DNA of 64,000 nt from Aneurinibacillus aneurinilyticus ATCC 12856 (GTDB taxonomy: Bacteria; Bacillota; Bacilli; Aneurinibacillales; Aneurinibacillaceae), in NCBI RefSeq assembly GCF_000466385.1, contig NZ_KE952747.1, positions 1,031 to 65,030 of the forward strand, in the 5' to 3' direction. Below are positions 54,756 to 63,657 of the stretch, piece by piece. The stretch's first letter is position 1. Each line of letters begins with the position of its first letter. The notes under the pieces are model-generated. The model did no database searches and was not told the origin of the DNA. It was given only the letters and a program-made list of their open reading frames with translations. The translations under genes were made by a program, and so were the position numbers.

Positions 54756-57545
54756 TTATTTACCGATTAGCAATCGCTCAAGGCCATATAGCATAACAGC
54801 CGCTTCTGCCCGCTTAACTTGCCGCTTCGGTGCAAATGTCTGATCTCCCATGCCCGTTATGATTCCTTGCTGTACCGCAAAAGCTATATCCTGTCTGGCC
54901 CATTCAGAAATAGCCTGCTTATCTTTAAACGATAATTCTATTGGCTGTTGAGGTCCTATTCCTTTCTTTTGCTTTAACAGCCGCGAAACGACTGCCGCTG
55001 CTTCCTCACGGCTTATCACTTGCTCCGGTCCGAAGCGATCCACACTAATCCCTGTCATAATCCCTGCATGATATACAACCGAAATATCTTTGGCATACCA
55101 TTTGTCAGCTGTTACATCGCGGAATGGGATCAGCTTTTTCTCTGTTGCTGGCTGTTCGTATGCCCTGGCTAATAGTGCAGCAAATTCTGCTCGTGTAATG
55201 GATTTTCCTGGGGAGAATGTCATTTCACTCGTTCCGCTGATAATCCCTTTTTGCTTCAAAGCATAAATCGCCTCTTTTGCCCATTCAAAACCGGCTAGAT
55301 CCGTATATGCGCCCGTCTGCCCTGTCAATACTAGCACTGGCCCTGGCGCAGATAGCGTTGTTACAAGCATTTTCTCATCTTTGTTGTACGTAGTAGGTAC
55401 GCTTACACGCTCGTTTTTTATGCTTGTATATACAGCCGGCAGCGCTGCACCCTCCGGCAATTCATACGGAATGGCAAACATAATCGGCTGTTGCGGCACA
55501 ACCGTTGCCCCTGTAACAGTAGCATCAATCAAGAACATAGAATGGACGCTTTCTGATGCGGATACGAAACCGGCAGGATAATCTGCTGCATCTACCTTGT
55601 CCAGTTGAAGCGTCAGCACCTTTCCTTGCTCGATTACACCGGCAAATGCGGCAGGCTGAAGCGTAAACTGTGCCGCCTGCGTACGAATGTTGATGCTATT
55701 TACAAGCCTGTCTAGTATCTCCTTGTCTATTTGAATGCGTACCTTATCCGACTTTCCTGGCGGAATGAGAAGCGTCAACGGCTTGTCCAATAAATAGGTA
55801 GCGTTCAGCTTGCTTGTCGCTATGCCCTGCTTTATCGCCTTCTGCTTCTGCTGTACACGCTCTATTTCTTTGATGATAGTATCATCAATGATGACAAGCA
55901 ATTTTGTCCCATCATCCTGTATATGCTCTTTTTTAACAGCAATCTCCATGCTTTTACTCAGCAGGCGCTCAATGACCGGTCGTATCTTTTTCTCATCTAT
56001 TTTTCCGTGCAGCTTGTCCACCGCCTTGATAAGGCGTACGAATGCTTCAGCGTTCTCCCCTGCCTCATCCGCTTTTGATATTGTTGTCACATACCCGTTA
56101 AGCAGGATGATAGCAACTGCCTCTATCTCTTTTTTAGCTGCTTCGCTTAGCGGTTTGTCAACAAGCTCTCCGGCCAATTCAAGCAAGCGCAGGTTACACT
56201 CTGCTAATGCGGTGAAAGAGGCCGGCATGCTAGCCTTTGCCGCCGCTTTGTCAATCCATCCCGCAATTGTCTGCATGTTTTTTATGGCCTCTGTTATTTG
56301 CGTATCGTTCTCCCGCTTGGCCTCTACCGCTTGATCAACAGCCTGTCTAATGAGTGCAACCATATCCTCCTCTTTATTTGCCGCAGCCAGTAATTCTTCG
56401 AATTGTTTTTTCAGCTCTTCGATAGATATAGGGGCCGCCGCTTCGCCATTTACCTCAATTTTAATCGGATTCGGACGTATAAGATCCCGGATATCCTGCT
56501 TGAAACGTTCAGCGCTAATGGTGTAGGAGCCCGGACGGTCAAACGTTAGCTTTGCTTTTCCCTGCTCATCTGTACTTACTTTACGTCCGCTATTCTTTGC
56601 CTCCTGTCCGTTCACATAAATAACCGCATTTTTGACCGGACCCTTATCCGGACTTGTAAGGGTCACTTCTATCTCTTCTTTTGGTTTAACGGATGTTTTG
56701 TTGGCTGCGATTTTGGAATACATATTGTCATATCCGTATGCCGCAAAATACCACACCATGTCATCCCCGTCTTTCAATACATAGCCCTGCCCTCCGATGG
56801 AAGGTAATTCATCATTCACACGGTACATCCAGCCTGAGGTGCTACGGTGGTCAAATTCCCGTTCGCCGCCAATCATTGCTACATACAGACCCCAACCATA
56901 ATCCTGTATATCGGCGCCGCTTTGATGATCTTTCGGGTTGATTCCCGCCTGTTCAAGCCCACGGATAATACCATGCATTGCGGTGACATTAGGCAGCTTA
57001 TCCGGTCCCCAGCCATCGGATGGTGTAGCGGAGCTTCCTGAGGCCCGACCAAGATATGGCGTCAAATCGAAATTATCCACAGTAATCGCGGTGCGTGGCA
57101 AGATGGTTTGGTTATATCCTTCAATACGCAAATAAATGGTTTTGCTTTTATCCGTACCCGGCTTGGGTGTTTCCGGGTTACCTGAGTTGCCCGTTCCGCC
57201 TCCTTCTCCCTGCTTCTTAGTGGAAATGGCGAAAGTTTTCGTTTCCCCCTCAACATTCACCTTGCCCGTGTATGCTTTTTCCGGGTCCAACTGAAAGGAA
57301 AACTCATATTCTCCCTGATCGTTTGTCATCCCCTGATTAATGTAGCGGGTCTCATTTCCTTCTTTAACGAGCAATGCTACAGGAGCTTTCTTATGATCAG
57401 ATGTACCTGTTACCGATATACTGCCATCCGGCTTGCCCTGCGGCGTTACATTCACCGCAGCAAAAACGGAAGACATTGATACGAACAAGCATAATACAAT
57501 TGCCATCATCTGTACGATGCGCCGTACACTACTTCTTACCCTCAT
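54756..57545 (-). CDS. SLH-anchored surface protein with transcobalamin-like domain
   Basis: The protein has 929 residues. A signal peptide (residues 1-29) is followed by an Ig-like domain (about 30-110, SISVTGTSDHKKAPVALLVK), a Gly/Pro linker, and a DUF4430 domain (about 130-275). The latter has GWGLYVAMIGGEREFDHRST, GWMYRVNDELPSIGGQGYVL and DGDDMVWYFAAYG, the typical Trp-Met-Tyr-Arg-Val-Asn core of the transcobalamin C-terminal family. Further Ig-like (about 280-370), helical (about 380-570) and beta regions follow. The C-terminus holds three SLH repeats (about 755-925, first AGFEWAKEAIYALKQKGIIS), which bind the wall polymer. So it displays a small-molecule binding module on the S-layer. 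Confidence 0.88.
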   Translation of the reverse strand: MRVRSSVRRIVQMMAIVLCLFVSMSSVFAAVNVTPQGKPDGSISVTGTSDHKKAPVALLVKEGNETRYINQGMTNDQGEYEFSFQLDPEKAYTGKVNVEGETKTFAISTKKQGEGGGTGNSGNPETPKPGTDKSKTIYLRIEGYNQTILPRTAITVDNFDLTPYLGRASGSSATPSDGWGPDKLPNVTAMHGIIRGLEQAGINPKDHQSGADIQDYGWGLYVAMIGGEREFDHRSTSGWMYRVNDELPSIGGQGYVLKDGDDMVWYFAAYGYDNMYSKIAANKTSVKPKEEIEVTLTSPDKGPVKNAVIYVNGQEAKNSGRKVSTDEQGKAKLTFDRPGSYTISAERFKQDIRDLIRPNPIKIEVNGEAAAPISIEELKKQFEELLAAANKEEDMVALIRQAVDQAVEAKRENDTQITEAIKNMQTIAGWIDKAAAKASMPASFTALAECNLRLLELAGELVDKPLSEAAKKEIEAVAIILLNGYVTTISKADEAGENAEAFVRLIKAVDKLHGKIDEKKIRPVIERLLSKSMEIAVKKEHIQDDGTKLLVIIDDTIIKEIERVQQKQKAIKQGIATSKLNATYLLDKPLTLLIPPGKSDKVRIQIDKEILDRLVNSINIRTQAAQFTLQPAAFAGVIEQGKVLTLQLDKVDAADYPAGFVSASESVHSMFLIDATVTGATVVPQQPIMFAIPYELPEGAALPAVYTSIKNERVSVPTTYNKDEKMLVTTLSAPGPVLVLTGQTGAYTDLAGFEWAKEAIYALKQKGIISGTSEMTFSPGKSITRAEFAALLARAYEQPATEKKLIPFRDVTADKWYAKDISVVYHAGIMTGISVDRFGPEQVISREEAAAVVSRLLKQKKGIGPQQPIELSFKDKQAISEWARQDIAFAVQQGIITGMGDQTFAPKRQVKRAEAAVMLYGLERLLIGK

Positions 57546-57566
57546 TTGTTTTTCACCTATCCTTCT

Positions 57567-60500
57567 CTACGGTGCCACCGACAATGTCTGCGGTTGCTCA
57601 AGCAAAATGTTCATATTCTCCGGATTGTCCCACACAAATGCTTTTACCTGTAAATGATCTGCTGACGGAACGAAAATGCTTGCAGCACTCTCTTTCTTTT
57701 CGTTTTTCGCCAACGTTTCCGTAACAAGCTTATAGCTCTCCATTTTTCCTGTTTTCTGATTGTATACGCCGATTAGCAACGTGACATCCTGTTCTTTGGA
57801 TTGCTTGTTGTGTACGTTTATTTTTACAGGTTGTTCCTTCCCTTTCTCCAGCGGTTGTGTTGTCAGAAGAATTACTTCAATATCGTTTCGGTTAGGAACA
57901 GGATCCTTCTCAACTTGAAGCGTATAGCCCGGTAAATTGACAGACCACAGGTCGCTGTATTTGGATTTGCCGTTATATAAATCACCAAGCGCAAGCAATG
58001 CCTGCTCGGTCGTCATGCCATTCGGGGATTTTTTGCCAGGCTCTGTCGAATGGCTAAAGCTACCATTATCAAGCTGCGCTTCCAAAAGCGATGTTAAAAG
58101 ACTGCCGCGCTCTTTCTTCCATTCCGGTGCCAGCGGATCAAGACCGCAGGCGATCAAGCCCTGAATCACCCAGGCACTTGATTCGGGATTCGGATAATTC
58201 TCAATGCCCCATCCGCTAAAACCGCCATGTGCCTTTTGTTGCGATTTCAGCCAGGCAACTGCTTTGTCAATCGCCGCCTGTACGCCCGGCATGTCACGGT
58301 GCGGTCCAAGTGCAGTGAGCGCCATACCTGTGCTGTCAATATCACCGCTTGTCCACTCACCTACATCGCCTGTCCAGCTAAAACTGCCATTCGCTCCCTG
58401 CATCGCCAGCAAACGCTGTACAGCTTTTTGCGCATTATATCCTTCCGCCGCTGTCGCTTTCGCTGCATCGAGGGCGATAATCCCGAATATTTGCGTATTT
58501 CCCTGGCTGGCATCTTGTTTGCCCGCTCCCCATCGAGGCGAGAAATTGCCTGATGGATACAAGGTGTCCGTCAACTTTGCTACAAGATTCGTTCCATTAA
58601 AATCACGCGGATTGTACCCTGCTCCAAGCACCCCAAGAATAGTACGCTCCAAATCCGTCGTCGGGTAACTGTTGCCTACATTGTAGCCCCATTTGTCATC
58701 CGCAATCGCAGATGCCCGCCAGTAGGCATAGCCTTTGCCATCTACAAGCCATTTGCGCGCCTGCATATGCTGTCCGGCTGTTCCAAGCGCAAGCGCCTCC
58801 CAATCATTGAACTTGCCTTTCCGGGTAAGCAATTCTTTTTCATATGCGGTAATCGTACGGGTCAGCGCAGACTGGATTCGCTGCCTGTCCGAAGCGATGG
58901 CAGGAACAGTAACGACAACCGGTGCTCCCGTACCTGCTATGTAGCTGCTGCCTTCCCGACTTCGTTTCACTGCTGCTGTAACCCCGTACTCTCCAGCCGC
59001 CAAATCAGCTACAGCGACCCTGTATTGGGTAGTATCGCCGAGCGCAAACTCTTTCGCTATAGAAGAAGAGCCGCTTTTGGGTGTAAATGTCAGCTTAAGC
59101 GTAAGCCCTTTCTCTACTACTGTTCCTTCAACATTCACCATACCTGTAATGCTGTCATACACTGCTTTCGTAATGCTTGGAGGGGCAGGGTTGCCTGATA
59201 CAATATCAATTTTTGCCGCAGGGGAGGCAACACCATCATAGGATGCATACAAATACATCACTTGTCCCGTAGCTGGCGCACGAAAGGAAACCGCACTGTC
59301 CGTTCCGGTGATAGGAATTTTTTCTACTCCGGTAGATGGTGTCAGATCAGAAATATACTTGTAGGTTCCTTCCGCAGTGCTAACGGATCTGGCATTCTCT
59401 TTATTAAGCGGTGCATCAAGCGTATAGAACCATGTCACGCCTGTTGTTACGTCTTCTCCATGACGCCCTTTAATAATTGCACTCGCCTTGATCGTTTCAC
59501 CTGATTCGTATGCATTTTTGTCTGTTACTAGCCCTTTGTTTTTAAATAACGGTACATTAGGTACATAGCGTATCTCAACAGATGCCTCTGCTCCACCATA
59601 TAGGGCATATACACTGCCTAGCTTATTCCCGTCCAAAATGTTAGGCAGCATGATGCTCATCTCAGTACTGTTTCCATCAACACGATAAACGGTGCCATCA
59701 ACACTGTAATACCATGTAATGCCACTCGCTACGGGCTGGCCGTTTTCCATTGCTTTTGCCTTCACACGCAGCTCTGTATCGCCATACGCATAATAAAAAG
59801 TACCTTGCTTCGGCTTGTTTACGTCTGTAATGTCAATGCTAACGGTACGGCCTCCGCCATCAATGCAATACAGACCGTTCGCAGTCAAAATATACAGACA
59901 TCCGCCGTTGCCAAGCATAAGCTCCGTGTTCATACCGAAGCGATCCTTTGCCGGAACATTGTATGACCACTTCCGGGTTCCATCCGGCATAAGTGCAATA
60001 ACTTCACCTAAATAATTGCTATCAGTCCCTACATATACAACACCATTCCAGTCAATGACTAGATTTCTTGCCACATTTGATGTTGCACTCGTTTTGTACG
60101 ACCACTTGCGGCTACCATCGGCTGCATTGTACGCCAGCACGTTATATTCACCTGTTGCTATATAAAGCGTATTATCGTTCGCCACTGCTGCACTTCTGAC
60201 CTGATACGCTTCGCTAACAGGCAAAGGCTGGGACCATACCGCTTCCGGCCTGCTGCCATTATCTTTAAGCCGATACAGCCCGAATCCGTCCTTCTTTCCG
60301 GTAATCACATACAGCGCACCATTCGCTCCAACGATCGGGCCTGCTCCTTCCTTGGGCGCAGCATTATCAAAAATACTGGATTCCTGCCATTTTACTTTAC
60401 CGTCGGCGGTAAGTGCGATTAAGCGATAATCTTGAACACCATAACTGTAGTCACTGCCTGAAGGAGTCCATGTTTCCTTCCACGTTAATAAATAAATCGA

Positions 60501-62678
60501 GCCATCCGCTCCAATCACAGGACTGGCCGGGGCTGAATATCCTGTAGGCAATGCATAATGCCAGCGCTCTTGCAAATTAAAATCAAGCGCAACCACCTCA
60601 TAACGGCCCGCATGAAGCACAGCCCCGTCATCGGACAACTTATTTGGCTGCAGGCAATTCAGTACATAAATGCCGTGCTCATCCGCTTTCAGCACGTAGG
60701 AATAATAGTTGTTCGGATTAAGCTTTATGTTATTTGCTGTTCGATAATTTTGAAAAAGAAAGTACTCGTTCGTACTTTCAATGACTTCACCGCTTGCTGT
60801 GTCTATCCGCCGTATTTTTTGCTTACCCGAATCAGCAGGCACCACACCATAAAAAAATGAATCCTTACTGACAGGGGAAAGCAACGATGTATATTTATTG
60901 TTCTCTTCTACCGTTCCATCGTTGGGATTTGTCAAAAGCCCGGTATATGCGCCCTGCTCAGTAGTAACCGCATGCCAAATACGCCCATCCGGCAACAAAA
61001 CTGGAGCCACCTGTTTATCGTAACCACCTTTAAGTGCTGTATAATTTCTTAAAAAATAAGGCTCGCTCCATTTCAAACCGGGCGCGCTGGCAGGGCCGGC
61101 CGTATTCCCCTGATAATTGCTGCCCGGATTTTGTCCGGCTTGCGACCACGCAGACGATCCGGCTGACTCCGTATTTACCTGTACGGTTATCAGCGCCGTC
61201 ACGTTTGGAGGCGTGGCAGTGTCTTCGGCGATTACATATGCGTTGTACGCTATATTTTCTACCAAACCGTTAAGCGGAAGCTGCACTTCCGCTCCGGCAG
61301 CAAAACCTCTACTCCCGGCAATGGCTGCCGCTTGGCCTGTGCTGTCCTGACCGGCCTTCACCTGCACCGCTGTCGGGGCTGGTTCCGTTTGTGGCAGCAC
61401 AACATAATATGCCTTGCCTGCCCAGTCTGTTTTGACAAACAACTGTACCGTATCGGCTGTCGTGTGCCCTATCTTTGGATAGCCGACAGCAAAGGCAAAC
61501 GCAGCTCCGTCAGTCGAGGAGGTTGTAAAGCCAACCTGTTGCACCGCTGTTGTGTTGGGGGGTGTAGCGATATCTTCAGCAACTACATATACGTTATACG
61601 CTGTATTCTTCTTCAATCCGCTAAGCGGAAGCTGCGCTTCCGCTCCGGCAGTAAAACCTCCACTCCCAGCAATGGCTGCCGCTTGGCCTGTACTGTCCTG
61701 ACCGGCCTTCACCTGCACCGCCGTCGGAGCAGTCTCACCTTGTGGAAGTACAACGTAATACGCCTTGCCTATTTTATCCGTTTTAACCGCTAGTGAAGCT
61801 GTGCTTGCTGTGATATTGTCTACCTTTGGATAACCATTTGCCAGCGTAGGCGGTGTGGTATCCGGTGCAGCATCATCGGCAATTTCAAACGTATCGTACT
61901 TGGTATTTCGAAACTGTACCCGGTACGTTTCTCGCCTGTTTTTGAGGGCATCCGGAATCGGAACTGTAAACGTCGCTTCGCAATACTGTCCGTCTGGCAT
62001 TAATACTAATGTTCCGGAACCTTGCGTCTCACCTGCTGGGATGTTTTTGTTGTTATCATCCTTTAGCGCCCCGCCTGTTGCATTTCTCAAATTTGCTGTA
62101 ATTGTGCGTCCGGCGCCCTGAGGAGCGGTTTTAACCGTAACCGTCACACCGCTCGTACCGACAGGAAACTTTTTCTGCGCTACGTTCACATCGGCTACAA
62201 GATCAACCGGGACACGCACGCTGGAAATTCCGCCGGGATCAGTAGGCGTTTTTACTGTCTGCTCCCCTCCTGCGTACTCCGCATATAAATGAATAAAGGC
62301 TACTTCTGCATCAAGATTATAGTCCAAATCAGTGGGGATAAATGTAAAAGATGATCCCTCATCAGTTCCAGCCGTCACCTCCGATCCGGTGATCGCTCCC
62401 GATGTTGTGCTTTTCTTGTATGTATATTTAATCCCGCTGTTTACTCCTAATGGCTTGCCCTCAGCATCGGTTACGTCTGCCGCAACCTCAATCGGATTGC
62501 CATAGCTATACGATTGCTGCGTATTTACTATCGTTGTCGGTTTCGTTATTTTAATGGCGGCAGGAGCTGCTTCCTCTGCTTTCACAGACACGGTATCATA
62601 CATGCTTCCCAACAGCAGGGCCATAATGACAAAGGTGGACATAAGCCGCTGCAACACTCGTCTATATTTGCTCCTCAT
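57567..62678 (-). CDS. Giant secreted protein with intrinsic-factor-like barrel, beta-propeller and Ig-like repeats
   Basis: The protein has 1703 residues. A signal peptide (1-35) is followed by beta domains. Two near-identical Fn3-like repeats lie at about 275-505 (each with PTAVQVKAGQDSTGQAAAIA). A PQQ-like beta-propeller spans about 505-935 (blades such as YIATGEYNVLAYNAADGSRK and VYVGTDSNYLGEVIALMPDG). Ig-like modules follow (about 935-1250). An alpha/alpha barrel of the terpene-cyclase/intrinsic-factor type spans about 1265-1580, with repeats DSTGMALTALGPHRDMPGVQ and ESSAWVIQGLIACGLDP. A C-terminal beta domain ends the chain. The barrel is the N-terminal fold of human intrinsic factor and transcobalamin. 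No SLH repeat is present, so it may attach through partners. Confidence 0.85.
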   Translation of the reverse strand: MRSKYRRVLQRLMSTFVIMALLLGSMYDTVSVKAEEAAPAAIKITKPTTIVNTQQSYSYGNPIEVAADVTDAEGKPLGVNSGIKYTYKKSTTSGAITGSEVTAGTDEGSSFTFIPTDLDYNLDAEVAFIHLYAEYAGGEQTVKTPTDPGGISSVRVPVDLVADVNVAQKKFPVGTSGVTVTVKTAPQGAGRTITANLRNATGGALKDDNNKNIPAGETQGSGTLVLMPDGQYCEATFTVPIPDALKNRRETYRVQFRNTKYDTFEIADDAAPDTTPPTLANGYPKVDNITASTASLAVKTDKIGKAYYVVLPQGETAPTAVQVKAGQDSTGQAAAIAGSGGFTAGAEAQLPLSGLKKNTAYNVYVVAEDIATPPNTTAVQQVGFTTSSTDGAAFAFAVGYPKIGHTTADTVQLFVKTDWAGKAYYVVLPQTEPAPTAVQVKAGQDSTGQAAAIAGSRGFAAGAEVQLPLNGLVENIAYNAYVIAEDTATPPNVTALITVQVNTESAGSSAWSQAGQNPGSNYQGNTAGPASAPGLKWSEPYFLRNYTALKGGYDKQVAPVLLPDGRIWHAVTTEQGAYTGLLTNPNDGTVEENNKYTSLLSPVSKDSFFYGVVPADSGKQKIRRIDTASGEVIESTNEYFLFQNYRTANNIKLNPNNYYSYVLKADEHGIYVLNCLQPNKLSDDGAVLHAGRYEVVALDFNLQERWHYALPTGYSAPASPVIGADGSIYLLTWKETWTPSGSDYSYGVQDYRLIALTADGKVKWQESSIFDNAAPKEGAGPIVGANGALYVITGKKDGFGLYRLKDNGSRPEAVWSQPLPVSEAYQVRSAAVANDNTLYIATGEYNVLAYNAADGSRKWSYKTSATSNVARNLVIDWNGVVYVGTDSNYLGEVIALMPDGTRKWSYNVPAKDRFGMNTELMLGNGGCLYILTANGLYCIDGGGRTVSIDITDVNKPKQGTFYYAYGDTELRVKAKAMENGQPVASGITWYYSVDGTVYRVDGNSTEMSIMLPNILDGNKLGSVYALYGGAEASVEIRYVPNVPLFKNKGLVTDKNAYESGETIKASAIIKGRHGEDVTTGVTWFYTLDAPLNKENARSVSTAEGTYKYISDLTPSTGVEKIPITGTDSAVSFRAPATGQVMYLYASYDGVASPAAKIDIVSGNPAPPSITKAVYDSITGMVNVEGTVVEKGLTLKLTFTPKSGSSSIAKEFALGDTTQYRVAVADLAAGEYGVTAAVKRSREGSSYIAGTGAPVVVTVPAIASDRQRIQSALTRTITAYEKELLTRKGKFNDWEALALGTAGQHMQARKWLVDGKGYAYWRASAIADDKWGYNVGNSYPTTDLERTILGVLGAGYNPRDFNGTNLVAKLTDTLYPSGNFSPRWGAGKQDASQGNTQIFGIIALDAAKATAAEGYNAQKAVQRLLAMQGANGSFSWTGDVGEWTSGDIDSTGMALTALGPHRDMPGVQAAIDKAVAWLKSQQKAHGGFSGWGIENYPNPESSAWVIQGLIACGLDPLAPEWKKERGSLLTSLLEAQLDNGSFSHSTEPGKKSPNGMTTEQALLALGDLYNGKSKYSDLWSVNLPGYTLQVEKDPVPNRNDIEVILLTTQPLEKGKEQPVKINVHNKQSKEQDVTLLIGVYNQKTGKMESYKLVTETLAKNEKKESAASIFVPSADHLQVKAFVWDNPENMNILLEQPQTLSVAP
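61274..61732 (-). repeat. Tandem 351-base repeat within the giant gene
   Basis: Two copies of an Fn3-like module are offset by 351 bases (117 codons). A core of over 100 bases, for example around GCGGAAGCTGC at 61274 and 61625, is nearly identical, which points to recent duplication or gene conversion. Confidence 0.75.
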
Positions 62679-62735
62679 ATTCTCATCTCCCTTCCATGCA
62701 ATTCTTTTGCACCCTTGTCTGTGAAAATGAAAAGA

Positions 62736-62768
62736 AAGCGGGAAGAAACATACCTGTACTCCCCGCTT
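62736..62768 (-). terminator. Possible partial terminator between the DUF4430 gene and the giant gene
   Basis: The stem AAGCGGG/CCCGCTT is followed on the minus strand by TCTTTTCATTTT. It lies 10 bases past the stop at 62778 and may lower read-through into the giant gene. Confidence 0.55.
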
Positions 62769-62777
62769 CTTTCATCA

Positions 62778-63512
62778 TTACGGTATTATCACCGTATGTA
62801 CTGATGATTTCGTATGCTCAATGGCATAATTAAGCGCGCCGGATGTGAAATATTTATCCTTTACTAAGATCTGCCATGTACCGCTGCTAAGACCGGTAAA
62901 AACAGCATCGCCGTTGCTATTGGTCGTAGCTGTACGCTCGACTCCTCCTTGCTTGGCAACAACGGTTGCTCCTTCAAGACCGGTAAATCCAGATAAATCC
63001 CAATTGATTACATCGTCGAATTTCTCCGCCTTTACATTGACGGTAAGGGTGCTGCCACTCACCGTGGTGTTGTCTATCTTCGTAAAGTACGTTTCTGCCG
63101 GAACTGCATAATACCATGTCACATCATCACCAGCATGCAGCACGGCTCCATTCGGATCATCGGCGGCATAGCTGAGCAGTTCATTGTTCACCCGGTACAT
63201 CCAGCCTGAATATTCACCCGGATATTTATTTTCCATTGCACCATTAATTGCCGATACATATAAATTGGCGCCGCTACCGCTGTGTACAATCGGAATTCCC
63301 CTATCATTGCTAACCTGTTGCAGGGCAGCAAATACAGTCGAGCCTTCCTCCACTGTTACTGTGTTATCGTATACGATCCCGCCTTTATCCGATGTGCTGA
63401 GAATTTTATAGCTGACATCAATCGCTGCCGCGAACGCTGACGAAGCGAAGAGCAATACGATGCTGAGTGCCAAAGAAAGGGCGGTCATCGTCTGTTTGAA
63501 TCGTTTTATCAT
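62778..63512 (-). CDS. Secreted transcobalamin-like (DUF4430) protein
   Basis: The protein has 244 residues. A signal peptide (cleavage near AFA-AA, residue 29) is followed by a DUF4430 domain (about 32-140): VTVEEGSTVFAALQQVSN, the SGWMYRVNNELLSYAADD core, and HAGDDVTWYYAVP. A carboxypeptidase-regulatory-like beta domain follows (about 150-244). In human transcobalamin the same fold is the C-terminal half that closes over the B12 molecule. There is no anchor, so it is free or held by a partner. AGAGGAGG lies eight bases before its ATG. Confidence 0.88.
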   Translation of the reverse strand: MIKRFKQTMTALSLALSIVLLFASSAFAAAIDVSYKILSTSDKGGIVYDNTVTVEEGSTVFAALQQVSNDRGIPIVHSGSGANLYVSAINGAMENKYPGEYSGWMYRVNNELLSYAADDPNGAVLHAGDDVTWYYAVPAETYFTKIDNTTVSGSTLTVNVKAEKFDDVINWDLSGFTGLEGATVVAKQGGVERTATTNSNGDAVFTGLSSGTWQILVKDKYFTSGALNYAIEHTKSSVHTVIIP

Positions 63513-63527
63513 TTCTTGTTCCTCCTC

Positions 63528-63629
63528 TTATCCGCTCATTTTTTTCTTGCACGCCAATTGATGATTTATCATTATCTGCTCATTTTCTGCTAATCTCCCC
63601 CTTTCCCATTGTCCAGCGCGCTGTACCAT
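63528..63629 (-). CDS. Possible 33-residue open frame before the DUF4430 gene
   Basis: ATG 63629 follows GGAGAAGGGGGTG closely, and the frame runs to TAA 63528, 15 bases before the next ATG. The protein is polar with no hydrophobic segment (MVQRAGQWERGRL at the start). It may be a coupling leader or chance. Nothing else is visible in 63513-63657. Confidence 0.3.
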   Translation of the reverse strand: MVQRAGQWERGRLAENEQIMINHQLACKKKMSG

Positions 63630-63657
63630 CACCCCCTTCTCCTTCTGTTCTGCCCTA

